A stretch of 64,000 nucleotides of DNA from Methylobacterium jeotgali (GTDB lineage Bacteria > Pseudomonadota > Alphaproteobacteria > Rhizobiales > Beijerinckiaceae), in the NCBI RefSeq assembly GCF_022179345.1, contig NZ_BPQR01000010.1:62001-126000 (forward strand), written 5' to 3'. Below are positions 9,271-17,758 of this stretch, in pieces; the first letter of the stretch is position 1; each line of letters starts with the position of its first letter. A model generated the notes under the pieces. It made no database searches. It was not told where the DNA came from and was given only the letters and a program-made list of their open reading frames with translations. A program made the position numbers and the translations under genes.

Positions 9271-10044
9271 CTAGCGTTCCCGTCCCGTCCACCAACCCCA
9301 CTTGGCGAAGATACGTGCCGCCTCCGGTGATGCGAGGTAGTCGGCGAACGCCTTCGCCCCCTCCTTCTCCGACCCGCGCTTTGTCACCGCGACGCCGGTG
9401 TCGCGATAGATGCGGTACTCGGGCTCTATTTCCACTTGATCGGCCACCGTCTGGTTCGCCACCTGCCATATGTTCCAGATCAACCATGCGTCGAGGTTCG
9501 TGTCGGAAAGCCAAGCCTGCTTGGCATCCGCGCTGGTCTTGGCGACGAGGGCGATGTTGCGGCGGAAGGCGCGCACGGTCTCGACGTCGCCGAGGCGCCC
9601 TGCGACATCCTCCCAGAGGCCACCCTGGCCGGACCCGTTCACGACCACGATGCGGTGCCCAGGTTTCAGCAGGTCGCGTAGACCCGTGATCCGCCCTGGA
9701 TTGCCGGGCCGGACCAGGATGGCGGCGGGGCGGAGGTAGAGCGGCTGCGCCGCCTTCGAATCGATCTGGTCCGGCATCAGGGCGACGAACTCGGACATCA
9801 TCGCCTCCGATCCGCTGTAGACCACGTCGGCATCCTGCTTGGCCTTGTCGATCCAGCCGGGCGTGGGGCCGGCCGTGACCTGCACGTCGATGCCGCGGGC
9901 CTTGCCGAATGTCTCCGCCGCCTCCTTGACAGCCGGCAGCGGGCCGCCGGGCCCGTAGACCCGAACCGTGTCCGGCGCGGCGCGGGCCACGCCGACGAGG
10001 GCGAACGTCATGGCCGCGGCGAGAACCTGGGCGGTACGGGGCAT
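9271..10044 (-). CDS. Periplasmic solute-binding protein (ModA/oxyanion type)
   Basis: A 257-residue secreted binding protein. The signal peptide is MPRTAQVLAAAMTFALVGVA. The body has the periplasmic-binding fold pattern of the molybdate/sulfate class (VRVYGPGGPLPAVKEAAETF; VVYSGSEAMMSEFVALMPD; LVRPGNPGRITGLRDLLKPG; TGVAVTKRG). No permease or ATPase gene adjoins it, so either it serves a transporter encoded elsewhere or it acts as a sensor or carrier. It follows a second, longer binding-protein gene after two bases. A sulfur oxyanion ligand is likely from the setting (inference). Confidence 0.8.
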   Translation of the reverse strand: MPRTAQVLAAAMTFALVGVARAAPDTVRVYGPGGPLPAVKEAAETFGKARGIDVQVTAGPTPGWIDKAKQDADVVYSGSEAMMSEFVALMPDQIDSKAAQPLYLRPAAILVRPGNPGRITGLRDLLKPGHRIVVVNGSGQGGLWEDVAGRLGDVETVRAFRRNIALVAKTSADAKQAWLSDTNLDAWLIWNIWQVANQTVADQVEIEPEYRIYRDTGVAVTKRGSEKEGAKAFADYLASPEAARIFAKWGWWTGRER

Positions 10045-10046
10045 GG

Positions 10047-11033
10047 CTAATTCCGATCCGGGGTGCCGTCGGCGCTGTAGGTCTTGAAGCCGTAGCGAGT
10101 GAAGATCGCGCGGGCTTCCGCACCGCGCAGGAAGTCCAGCCAGGCACGAGCTTCCTCGGGATGGGCAGCATTCTTCACAGCGGCACCGGCGTAGACGCCC
10201 GTTTCGTTCAGGTCGGCCGGGATGTCGACGCGCTCCGTCGGCAGGTTTGCTTCGGCCTGGAACACCGCCTCCGAGAGCCATGTGACGCCGGCGTCCGCCC
10301 GCCCCTGCATCAGCCACACCGGTGTTTGCCGGTGATGCATCCGCGTGAGGGTTGTCGTGCCCTCGGCCACTTTCGTCTCGTAAACAGACCTGACGAGCTC
10401 CTCGCCGCCGGCTTTCCGAAGCGCGGCCTTGATCTGCCGTGCGACGCCCTCGAATTCTGGGTTCGGCATCGCCAACCGGAGGCCTGGCCGCGCTAGGTCT
10501 GCGAGCCCTGTCACCTTCGCCGGATTGCCCTTCGGCACCATGATTGTCAGTTGGTTTGTCACGTAGGGGATGGCGGGCCCGACCAAGTCCCCCTCGCGGA
10601 CGAGCCGCTCGACCGCCCCCAGCCCGGCGAGATAGGCATCCGGCTTGGCGGTCCAAGTCATGTTGCCCACCGTGATGCGTCCGTCAGCGCGCATTTGCCT
10701 GACGAGTAAGCCCGGCGGTATGGTCTCGTAATAGATCAAGCCGACGAGTTTCGGGTGTAGAGCCTCGAAGGCGGCGACCAACGGGGCCATTGCGAAGAAA
10801 TAGTTGCCGCCGACGTAGAGGATCAGTCGGGCGTTCGTAAGGTCGCCGTGGAAGTCCGCTAGATTGTCCGCCTCGTGGACCGTGAACTCCAGGCCCTTAT
10901 CGCGAGCCGGGGCGTTGGCGCCCCCCTGCCAGGGTGGGAATGTGCGGTCGGCGTCACGCCGCGGGTCCGCACCGGCCGGTGGAGCGGCGAGCAGGGCGAG
11001 GCAGGAGAGGACGGCGGGAAGCGGGCGGGACAT
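10047..11033 (-). CDS. Periplasmic solute-binding protein, longer paralogue
   Basis: A 328-residue secreted protein with signal peptide (MSRPLPAVLSCLALLAAPPA) and a type-2 periplasmic-binding pattern. Features are LILYVGGNYFFAMAPLVAAF, VPKGNPAKVTGLADLARPGL, GRADAGVTWLSEAVFQAEAN and EARAWLDFLRGAEARAIFTR. It is alike in plan to the 257-residue gene that follows it by two bases (both end with a xARxIFxxxG(F/W) segment). It has no partner permease or ATPase nearby. It lies in the minus-strand run below soxCD and the DsrE genes, so co-expression with sulfur oxidation is likely. Confidence 0.8.
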   Translation of the reverse strand: MSRPLPAVLSCLALLAAPPAGADPRRDADRTFPPWQGGANAPARDKGLEFTVHEADNLADFHGDLTNARLILYVGGNYFFAMAPLVAAFEALHPKLVGLIYYETIPPGLLVRQMRADGRITVGNMTWTAKPDAYLAGLGAVERLVREGDLVGPAIPYVTNQLTIMVPKGNPAKVTGLADLARPGLRLAMPNPEFEGVARQIKAALRKAGGEELVRSVYETKVAEGTTTLTRMHHRQTPVWLMQGRADAGVTWLSEAVFQAEANLPTERVDIPADLNETGVYAGAAVKNAAHPEEARAWLDFLRGAEARAIFTRYGFKTYSADGTPDRN

Positions 11034-11042
11034 CTGGCGCTC

Positions 11043-11507
11043 CTATGGATGGATGTAGGTGAAGCCCAAGCCCTGGAGCCGGGCGAGTTCGGCGACCCCG
11101 CTCGGCACGATGTCTTCCTCCTTGACGCCATAGAGCCCGTGCCAGTCGATCTTCCGCTCTGTCAGGGTGTTGTTGCAGATCAGGAATCGGACGCCCATGC
11201 CCTTGAGGGCCTCGATGCGTCCAGCGAGGTCGCGGTCTTCCTTCGCCATCTGGAACAGGACCAAGCCGTCGCCGTGGTCGACGACGCGGATCTCCACCTT
11301 GTCCCTGCCGAGCGCCTCGACGTGGTTGCGGATGTTGCCGAGCAGGCGTTTGAAGTAGGCCCCGTTGTCCGGCGGCGCGCCGTCGTTGTGGTAGACCACC
11401 TTCTGCGGGGTGTAATAGCCGGGTGCCGCCTCCCCGGCCGCGAGGGCGTTCCCGAGGCCGAGTCCCAGCATGAGCAGTACGGCCGTCAAGAGGCGGGACG
11501 GGATCAT
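11043..11507 (-). CDS. Secreted DsrE-family protein
   Basis: A 154-residue protein with signal peptide (LLTAVLLMLGLGLGNALAAG) followed by a DsrE/F-like domain: YHNDGAPPDNGAYFKRLLGN, EIRVVDHGDGLVLFQMAKED, MGVRFLICNNTL. The cysteine in LICNNT is at the place of the reactive cysteine of DsrE-like sulfur-carrier proteins. Cytoplasmic DsrE proteins move persulfide sulfur. This one carries an export signal, so a periplasmic sulfur-binding role is inferred. It is the first of two DsrE-type genes in tandem downstream of the sox genes. Confidence 0.8.
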   Translation of the reverse strand: MIPSRLLTAVLLMLGLGLGNALAAGEAAPGYYTPQKVVYHNDGAPPDNGAYFKRLLGNIRNHVEALGRDKVEIRVVDHGDGLVLFQMAKEDRDLAGRIEALKGMGVRFLICNNTLTERKIDWHGLYGVKEEDIVPSGVAELARLQGLGFTYIHP

Positions 11508-11571
11508 GGTGACCTCCGGATGCGTGTCTCGGGCTAGCCGGAATGGCCGCCTTGGAAAGGGAAAGGGTCAA

Positions 11572-12030
11572 TCAGACGCGGAGGTAGCTCCAGCCTGCCT
11601 CCTGCAGCGCGACGAGCCGTACGGCACCGGCGCGGACCACGCCCACGCCCGGCAACAATTCCAGCTTTCGCCCTTCCGCGTGCTCCATCGCCGCGATGGT
11701 GTTGCCGCAGGCCGAGAGGACGATGCCCGGCACGCTTTCCGTCACCGAGTGGATGCGCGCCTTGGCCGGCGAGGTGTCGGCCCGGACCATGTGCAGTCCG
11801 GGGCCGTAGGCGACGATCTCGACCTCGACTTCCTCCGCGGCCTCGCCGTACTCGCGGGCGAGGTTCACGGCATTGCTGAGGGCGAGATCGAACACGCCGG
11901 CATCGTTCGTGCTCACCTGCATCGCGACCCGATGCGTCTTCGCAGCGGTCTCCGCGGCCTTCGCCCGCGTGACCGCGAGGCCGGCCACGAGCGCCGCGAT
12001 GCCTGAAACGCCCCTGCGCGACACCACCAT
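11572..12030 (-). CDS. Secreted DsrE-family protein, second copy
   Basis: A 152-residue protein with a twin-arginine-like N-terminus (VVSRRGVSGIAALVAGLAVT) and a DsrE-like body: HRVAMQVSTNDAGVFDLALS, EVEIVAYGPGLHMVRADTSP, GIVLSACGNTIAAMEHAEGR. The single cysteine of SACGNT aligns with the cysteine of the neighbour's LICNNT. The two differ enough to be old duplicates. The gene lies between the other DsrE gene and the MBL hydrolase, all on one strand, with a strong hairpin just upstream at 12081-12115. Confidence 0.8.
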   Translation of the reverse strand: MVVSRRGVSGIAALVAGLAVTRAKAAETAAKTHRVAMQVSTNDAGVFDLALSNAVNLAREYGEAAEEVEVEIVAYGPGLHMVRADTSPAKARIHSVTESVPGIVLSACGNTIAAMEHAEGRKLELLPGVGVVRAGAVRLVALQEAGWSYLRV

Positions 12031-12080
12031 GACCGTCCCTCCCGGTTCCGAGTTTCCCTCGGTCGTCCGCCCCCGCCTGC

Positions 12081-12115
12081 GGGCCGCGCCTTAAGCGGGC
12101 CTTAACGCGCGGCCC
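12081..12115. terminator. Hairpin between MBL hydrolase and DsrE genes
   Basis: GGGCCGCGC (12081-12089) pairs with GCGCGGCCC (12107-12115), with an inner TTAAG/CTTAA stem. It lies 14 bases beyond the stop of the MBL gene on the minus strand. It is a candidate terminator or mRNA-stabilising hairpin. There is no U-run, so intrinsic termination is uncertain. Confidence 0.5.
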
Positions 12116-12128
12116 GTGGCCGTACGGC

Positions 12129-13094
12129 TCATGCCGGCACGAACCGATAGGCGTCCCCGGACCGCTCGACGCGACCTACGCCCGAGCCTGGCAAGTGGAA
12201 GCCGACGAGCGTCACCCGCTCGTTGGCCAATCGGTCGAGCAGGGCGAGGCGGGTGCGGATCGCGAGGTCGCGGTCGAGATCGCTCCCGAAGGCCCATGCG
12301 GGGCGACGGAAGGAGGCTACGGCGTGGCTTAGGGCATCCCCACCGATGAGGAGCTGCTCCCTGCCGGCCTCGACGAGGACGGAGGCATGGCCGGGCGTAT
12401 GCCCCGGCGTCGCCACGTAGGTGAGGCCGGGCGCGACCGCCTCGCCGGGCTTGCGGCGCTCGACCTTGGCTTCGAGGCGCCTCAGGGTCCGCCGGGAGCC
12501 GACGGCGAAGCCCTTCAGCCAATCCGGCACCAGGGTCTCGACGTCGTCGCGTGTCCAGAAGTCCCATTCCGCTGTTGGCACGACGTAGCGGGCGTTTGGG
12601 AAACGCTCGCTGTCGTCGAAGTCGTCGATGGCGCCCCAGAGATGGTCCGGGTGGGCGTGCGTGAACACGATGCGGGTGACCGCCTCGCGCCCAACGTTCC
12701 TGCCCTCCAGGGTATCCCCGAGCTTCCCCGCCGTCGGCTGGAACGAATTCCCCGAGCCCGCATCGATCAGGATGACCTCCCCGCCGACACGCACGAGGCT
12801 CGCGTTGGTTGGGATCGGGCTCCCTTCCGCCGGTTGTCCCTCGGCGCTGAACACCGCATCGACCTCCGCGCGCGGCACGTCGGGGAGCATGAAGGCAAGG
12901 GAGGACGACAGCGTGCCGTCACTCGCCGTCTCCACGGTTGCGTCGCCGACCTTGAGCGGCGCCGTGGGGCTGGCCACCGCCGGCCCGACCGGCCAAGCGG
13001 GGGCCAGCAGCGCCGCCACGCCGGCCAAGACGGTTCTCCGGTCGCAACTCCCGGGGAACGATTTCCGCCAAGCCGCCTCGTGGAACTCGCTCAT
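12129..13094 (-). CDS. Exported metallo-beta-lactamase-fold hydrolase (SoxH-like)
   Basis: A 321-residue protein with the zinc motif THAHPDHLWG near residues 145-155, a later TPGHTPGHASVLV block and GGDALSHA, all typical of the MBL fold with two metal sites. The N-terminus has an RR-containing export signal (SCDRRTVLAGVAALLAPAWP). In Paracoccus the sox locus ends with soxH, an MBL-fold protein of unknown role. Position just downstream of soxD supports a SoxH-like assignment, but family identity was not tested. Substrate unknown. Confidence 0.75.
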   Translation of the reverse strand: MSEFHEAAWRKSFPGSCDRRTVLAGVAALLAPAWPVGPAVASPTAPLKVGDATVETASDGTLSSSLAFMLPDVPRAEVDAVFSAEGQPAEGSPIPTNASLVRVGGEVILIDAGSGNSFQPTAGKLGDTLEGRNVGREAVTRIVFTHAHPDHLWGAIDDFDDSERFPNARYVVPTAEWDFWTRDDVETLVPDWLKGFAVGSRRTLRRLEAKVERRKPGEAVAPGLTYVATPGHTPGHASVLVEAGREQLLIGGDALSHAVASFRRPAWAFGSDLDRDLAIRTRLALLDRLANERVTLVGFHLPGSGVGRVERSGDAYRFVPA

Positions 13095-13122
13095 CGATAC
13101 ATCTCCGCATCCCAGCAGGACA

Positions 13123-13800
13123 CTATTGGACCGGAGGCGATTTCTTCTCGGAATCGGGCGCCTTGTCGGGTGTCACGTCGAGGATGCGGGCGCGCCCCGT
13201 GATCATCGCTTCCTTCGGCAAGCAGTTCGACATACAGGGCTTGGCCGTCCAGAACTCCTTCTCCGCGGTCTCGCGGTCGTCCATGAAGAAGTTCTTCTCG
13301 TTCGGCAGCCGGATCGTGGCGAGGTTCTTCTCGTTCACCTCGAAGTCCTGGTCCTTCAGGATGTCGTTGAGGTAGAGAAGGTAGGCGGTGACAGAGTAGG
13401 TCTCGTCCGGGGTGAGGGTCTGGGCAGCGCCGAAGGGCATCGCCCGATGCACGAAGTCGAACACCGTCGAGACGTAGGGCCAGTAGGAGCCGACGGTCTT
13501 GACGGGGCTTTCCGACTTGATCGTGCCGGCCCCGCCGGCGAGCTCGGGCCAGCGGCCGGCCCCCTCGCCGAACTCGCCGTGACAGCTGGCGCAGCGCTCC
13601 TGGAAGATCGTCTCGCCGAGTGCGGCCGTACCCTTGCCGACCGGAAGGCCCTTGCCGTCCGGACGCACATCGATGTCCCAGCCCTTGATCTCCTCGGGCG
13701 TCGCGACACGCCCGATGTTCAGGCGCTCGGCGACCGCCGGAGAGGCTGTGAGGAAGAGGGCCGCGAGAGCGGCCCCGATGCCGTTACGCGACCTCGACAT
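13123..13800 (-). CDS. soxD: SoxD, cytochrome c subunit of sulfane dehydrogenase SoxCD (monohaem form)
   Basis: A 225-residue secreted cytochrome with signal peptide (AALAALFLTASPAVAERLN) and one haem motif CASCH in IFQERCASCHGEFGEGAG. It continues SVKTVGSYWPY-like to PVKTVGSYWPYVSTVFDFVH and RAMPFGAAQTLTPDETYSV, the SoxD signature, where the methionine is the likely haem ligand. Paracoccus SoxD is about 384 residues with two haems. This protein ends after the first domain plus a short cysteine-bearing tail (WTAKPCMSNCLPKEAM), as in other short SoxD proteins. It overlaps the end of soxC by 17 bases. Confidence 0.9.
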   Translation of the reverse strand: MSRSRNGIGAALAALFLTASPAVAERLNIGRVATPEEIKGWDIDVRPDGKGLPVGKGTAALGETIFQERCASCHGEFGEGAGRWPELAGGAGTIKSESPVKTVGSYWPYVSTVFDFVHRAMPFGAAQTLTPDETYSVTAYLLYLNDILKDQDFEVNEKNLATIRLPNEKNFFMDDRETAEKEFWTAKPCMSNCLPKEAMITGRARILDVTPDKAPDSEKKSPPVQ

Positions 13801-15079
13801 TCTCGATCTCCCCGTTCGGCAGCACGTGCCAGGTCTGGATGCCGTTGTTGTGGTAGATCGAGTTGAGCCCGCGGTGCTGTCGCAGAGCCGCCTTGGTCGG
13901 CTGGACGTAGCCGGTTTCGTCGAGCGCCCGCGATTGCAACAGCAGCGGGTCCCCGTTCCAGTCGAACTCGTAGTAGAAGCGCGTCAGCGCCTTATCGAGG
14001 ACAGGGCCGTCGAGGCGGGCGGCGCGCCAGTTGCGCCCGCCGTCGAGTGACACGTCCACGCCCTTGATCGTGCCGCGGCCGGACCAGGCAAGCCCGGAGA
14101 GCACCGTGAAGCCCTTGTGGTGGATAGGCGCCTGCGGACTCGGATTGGTGATGACGGACTTGGCGTCCATCGCCCAGGTGAACCGCCTCGCCTGCCCGTC
14201 CGGCATCAGCGCGGTATATTTCGAGGTCTCCTCGCGGGTGTGCCAGGGCTCGTCGCCGACCTTGATCCGGCGCAGCCACTTCACCCACATGTTGCCCTGC
14301 CAGCCGGGCAGGACGAGTCGCAGCGGATAGCCGTGCTCGGGATAGAGTGCCTCGCCGTTCATGGCGTAGGCGACGATGGCGTCGTCGAGCGCCTTCTCGA
14401 TGGGCACCGAGCGCGTCATCGCCGCGGCGTCGGCGCCCTCGGGCAGCAGCCACTTGGCGTTCGTCTTGAGGCCGGCCTCCTCCAAGAGGCGCCTCAGCGG
14501 CACGCCGGTGTACATCACGCAGTGGACCATGCCATGCGTGAACTGGCAGCCGTTGAGTTGGGCGCCCTTCCACTCCATGCCGGAATTGGCCGCGCATTCT
14601 AGGAAGGCGATCCGGTTGACCCGGGGGAAGCGCTTCACGTCCTCCAGCGTCAGCATCAGCGGCTTCTCGACGAGGCCGTGGATCATCAGCCTGTGCTCGG
14701 CCGGGTCGATCTCGGCGATGCCGCCATGATGGCGCTCGAAGCCGAGGCCGTTCGGGGTGATGATGCCCTCCAACTGATGCAGGGGCGTGAAGCTGACGGA
14801 ACTCTGGCGCGAGGCTGTCAGCCACTCGACATCACGCCGGATCACGTCCGCCTCGAACTTCGACGGGCGGCCGTAGGGGCGGCTGACGACGCCTTCGCCG
14901 AGCGCCTGCGACCATTCGGGCACGTTGGGCGGCAGGTTCTTCGCGTCCGGCGTCTCGGCGGCGGCCCGGCCCGTGAAACCGCCGGCCCCGACTGCGCCGC
15001 CGAGCGCCAGGCCGGTGCGCAGGAAGGAACGGCGTGAGGTAGGGCTCGATGGACCGAGGTGGCGCTTCGGTTCAGACAT
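13784..15079 (-). CDS. soxC: SoxC, molybdenum subunit of sulfane dehydrogenase
   Basis: A 431-residue sulfite-oxidase-family protein that, with SoxD, oxidises SoxY-bound sulfane sulfur in the periplasm. A Tat signal is visible (SRRSFLRTGLALGGAVGAGG). The molybdopterin-binding cysteine lies in IAFLECAANSGMEWKG. PLRLVLPGWQGNMWVKWLRR and the C-terminal dimerisation domain (VSLDGGRNWRAARLDGPV; HNNGIQTWHVLPNGEI) are all present, so it appears intact. The 53-base gap to soxB upstream holds an ATTCA-N6-TGAAT inverted repeat, suggesting an internal promoter or operator for soxCD. Confidence 0.95.
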   Translation of the reverse strand: MSEPKRHLGPSSPTSRRSFLRTGLALGGAVGAGGFTGRAAAETPDAKNLPPNVPEWSQALGEGVVSRPYGRPSKFEADVIRRDVEWLTASRQSSVSFTPLHQLEGIITPNGLGFERHHGGIAEIDPAEHRLMIHGLVEKPLMLTLEDVKRFPRVNRIAFLECAANSGMEWKGAQLNGCQFTHGMVHCVMYTGVPLRRLLEEAGLKTNAKWLLPEGADAAAMTRSVPIEKALDDAIVAYAMNGEALYPEHGYPLRLVLPGWQGNMWVKWLRRIKVGDEPWHTREETSKYTALMPDGQARRFTWAMDAKSVITNPSPQAPIHHKGFTVLSGLAWSGRGTIKGVDVSLDGGRNWRAARLDGPVLDKALTRFYYEFDWNGDPLLLQSRALDETGYVQPTKAALRQHRGLNSIYHNNGIQTWHVLPNGEIENVEVA

Positions 15080-15103
15080 GGGTCTCTCCGAACTGTTTCA
15101 TAT

Positions 15104-15119
15104 ATTCAGATACGTGAAT
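15104..15119. promoter_or_regulatory. Inverted repeat ATTCA-N6-TGAAT before soxC
   Basis: Perfect five-base arms around GATACG in an AT-rich patch (TTTCATATATTC...) between soxB and soxC. It shares ATATTC with the soxS-soxV spacer, so it is a candidate SoxR-type site or internal promoter. Confidence 0.45.
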
Positions 15120-15132
15120 GAATAAGGCGCGA

Positions 15133-16812
15133 TCAAGCGCCGCGGACCGTGACCTGCGCAGGCGTCGGGTTTACCGTGCCCTTTCTCCGGACATGCGTGG
15201 CCACGACGTCCCAGATCGGTGGCCCCTCGGTGCCTTCGTTGACGCTGGCCCAGCCGGCCACCGTGTAGGAGGCTCCGGCTTCGATGGGCTTGCCGGTGCG
15301 CAGTAGGGTCAAGTCGGACACGCGGCTGCCGGCCGGCCGGGCCACGTCGATGGCGTAGGAGACGCCCCCGACCCGCACCATGTCGCCGCCCTGCTGATAG
15401 TAGGGGTCGGCGTTGAAGAGGTTGTCGGCCACATCCTCCAGCACCTCCTTGAGCCGGGTACCCGTCATGGTCATGCGATAGGCTGCCGGGTAAGTGATGG
15501 CGGTGGCGTTGTAGACGTCCTCGCGGGTGATCGGCTGGCCCGGCAGCAGGGTCGTGCCCCAGCGGAAGCCGGGGGAGAGCGCGATCTCCGCCTCGCGCTC
15601 GGCGAGCAGCGCGTCGCAGATCATGTCGTCGAGGGTGCCGTTGAAGTTGCTACGGCGGTAGAGCAGTCCCTCGGTCCGACCGAGTTCCTCCTTCAGCATC
15701 GCCTCGTGGGGCTCTCGGATCGATCCGATCTTCTCGGCCATCGCCTTCTGCGGCGCGATGACGTCGGAGAAGATCGGAATCAGCTTCGAGCGGAACCCCT
15801 TCACGGCGCCGTCCCTCACGTCGAGATCGACGCGGGTGAGGAACTTGCCGTGGCTGCCCGACGCGATGAGCAGGGTCTGGCCGACCTTCACGGCCTGCGG
15901 CAGCGCGTCGTGGGTGTGGCCGGTGAGGACGACGTCGATCCCCTTCACCCGCGAGGCGAGCTTTCGGTCGACGTCGAAGCCGTTGTGGGAGAGCAGCACG
16001 ACGAGGTCGGCGCCGTCCTTTCGGGCCTTGTCGACGCTCGCCTGCACCTCCTCCTCGCGGATGCCGAAGGACCAGTTCGGGATCATCCAGCGCGGGTTGG
16101 CGATCGGCGTGTAGGGGAAGGCCTGCCCGATCACCGCGACCTTCGCGCCGCCGCGCTCGAACATCTTCATGGCCTCGAAGGCCGGCTCGTTCCATTCGGC
16201 GTCGCGGACGTTCTGGCCCAGGAAGGGGCAGCCGAGCCCGTCCACGAGCTCCTTGACCCGCTCGGTGCCGAGGGTGAACTCCCAGTGGCCGGTCATGGCG
16301 TCGGGCTTCAGCAGCGCCATGCAATCGACCATGTCCTGGCCCTTGCTCACCAACGAGGTGTAGCTGTTCTGCCAGGTGTCGCCGCCGTCGAGGAACAGCA
16401 CCTTATCGCCGCGCTCTGCGCGGATCGCGTCGAGCACCGTGGCGATGCGGTCGAGGCCGCCCATGCGGCCGTAGCCGCGGGCAAGCGCGACGTAGTCCTC
16501 GGGCGTGAGCGCGTAGGCGAGCGGGGAGCCGCCCGGAATGCCGTAGAGGTCGAGGTAGGCGCGCCCCGTGACGTGTGGGACCTGCCCCCGCGCCTCGCCG
16601 ACGCCGAGATTGGTCGAGGGCTCGCGAAAAAGCACTGGCAGAAGCTGCGCGTGGATGTCCGTCAGGTGGACCAGGGTGACGTTTCCCATGGGCTCGAAGG
16701 CCAGGAGGTCGTCCTGGGTCAGGCGCTGCTGGGCGAAGGCACGCGCCCAGCCGGTCGGCACCAGGGCCGCGGTGGCGGCGGCGATCTGCAGGAAGTCGCG
16801 GCGTGAGGTCAT
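15133..16812 (-). CDS. soxB: SoxB, thiosulfohydrolase
   Basis: A 559-residue periplasmic dimanganese enzyme that releases sulfate from the SoxY-bound thiosulfonate. A Tat signal (MTSRRDFLQIAAATAALVPT) is followed by the metallophosphatase-type motifs LTDIHAQ, FLDGGDTWQNS, TGHWEFT, LLSHNG, LTGHTHDALP and SGSHGKFL. These supply the metal ligands. The C-terminal 5'-nucleotidase-like domain (GGDMVRVGGVSYAIDVARP) is complete. Length and motif order are normal for SoxB. It begins 15 bases after the end of soxA, and appears fully functional. Confidence 0.97.
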   Translation of the reverse strand: MTSRRDFLQIAAATAALVPTGWARAFAQQRLTQDDLLAFEPMGNVTLVHLTDIHAQLLPVLFREPSTNLGVGEARGQVPHVTGRAYLDLYGIPGGSPLAYALTPEDYVALARGYGRMGGLDRIATVLDAIRAERGDKVLFLDGGDTWQNSYTSLVSKGQDMVDCMALLKPDAMTGHWEFTLGTERVKELVDGLGCPFLGQNVRDAEWNEPAFEAMKMFERGGAKVAVIGQAFPYTPIANPRWMIPNWSFGIREEEVQASVDKARKDGADLVVLLSHNGFDVDRKLASRVKGIDVVLTGHTHDALPQAVKVGQTLLIASGSHGKFLTRVDLDVRDGAVKGFRSKLIPIFSDVIAPQKAMAEKIGSIREPHEAMLKEELGRTEGLLYRRSNFNGTLDDMICDALLAEREAEIALSPGFRWGTTLLPGQPITREDVYNATAITYPAAYRMTMTGTRLKEVLEDVADNLFNADPYYQQGGDMVRVGGVSYAIDVARPAGSRVSDLTLLRTGKPIEAGASYTVAGWASVNEGTEGPPIWDVVATHVRRKGTVNPTPAQVTVRGA

Positions 16813-16827
16813 CGTAGGTTCCGACGC

Positions 16828-17700
16828 TCAGTTGCGGACGGCCGGCGTCTCGACCGGCAAGCCGAGGCCACGCCAGGCGACGTAGGTCTCCAGCGCGATG
16901 AACTCGTCGGAGAGCGGCTTGTAGGGAGTGGCCCGGACGTCCTGCATGCAGCCCTCCATGCGCTCGTGGAGCGGCACCAGGCGCTGGTCGCGCAGGCGGT
17001 AGACGGGGAAGCCGTTGCTCTGTCCCTGGCTGAGGAAGTCGGCGCGCAGATACTTGCCGTGGTTCGACTGGTGACAGCTCGCGCAGGCAAGGTCGAGCTG
17101 GCCGTTGCGCTGGTAGTAGAGAGCTTTGCCTCGCTCGAATCAGGGCGTCATCGGCCCGTCGACCTTCACGGCGACCGGCATGCCGCGGGACTGGTTGCGA
17201 ATGTAGGTCGTCATCGCGGTGAGTTCCGGCGAGCCGAAGGCCCAGGGCTCGGCCTTCAGCGCGCCGCTGCGGCAGATGTTGATCCGCTGCTCCAGGTTGA
17301 CCGGCTTGGCCAACTTCTCGTTCCACTTAGGGTACGCGGCGGCAATGCCCTTCATGGTGGACGCGGCATCGTTGTGGCAGCTCGCGCAGGACTTCCCAGC
17401 CGCGCCGTCGACCTTCGACCAGAGCTCTTCGCCCTGCTCCACGGCGAGGAAGCCCGGGTTGTTGAAGTCGTCGGCCTGCATGGCCTGCGTCTCCTTCGAG
17501 CGGAAATACAGGCCCGAAACGACCTCCTCGAAGGGGGAGTCGGGGCTCTGCGGCTTGATACCGTGCTCCTGCCAGGCCGGGCGCTCGGACGTCTCCTGCA
17601 CACGCGGCGTGGACGAGGACGTGTCCTGCGCGCGCGGTGAGACCGCAAGGGCGAGGGTCGCAACGGCGGCGAACGCCAGAGGATAGCGGACTGACGGCAT
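16828..17700 (-). pseudogene. soxA: soxA with in-frame TGA between the two haem domains
   Basis: SoxA with SoxX attaches thiosulfate to SoxY. The first open part (17700-17140, 186 residues) has a signal peptide, a first haem motif CASCH (KSCASCHNDAAS) and ends DGPMTP. A TGA codon follows at 17142-17140. The same frame then continues without any shift to 16828, encoding FERGKALYYQRNGQLDLACA, a second CASCH, then HGKYLRADFLSQGQSNGFPV and HERMEGCMQDVRATPYKPLS. That block contains the EGC cysteine, the active-site haem ligand. It ends VAWRGLGLPVETPAVRN. Everything except the one codon is intact. Unless the stop is read through or is a sequencing error, the catalytic domain is lost. Confidence 0.85.
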
Positions 17701-17724
17701 GGGAGCTCCGGCTCGGCGTAGGGA

Positions 17725-17758
17725 GACGCCCCGGGGCGGGATGCCCCGGGAGGGCGTC
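17725..17758. terminator. GC-rich hairpin between soxZ and soxA
   Basis: GACGCCC (17725-17731) pairs with GGGCGTC (17752-17758), with an inner GGGGC/GCCCC stem. It includes the soxZ stop region. In mid-operon it is more likely an mRNA-processing or stability element than a full terminator. Confidence 0.4.

Noticed and set aside
8957..10171. Single 404-codon minus-strand protein
   Set aside because: Only the last 99 codons look like protein. The rest is a shadow of the solute-binding gene in another frame.
16828..17142. TGA in soxA as a selenocysteine codon
   Set aside because: The position is a variable linker, not a redox cysteine, and no SECIS-like hairpin is evident just downstream.
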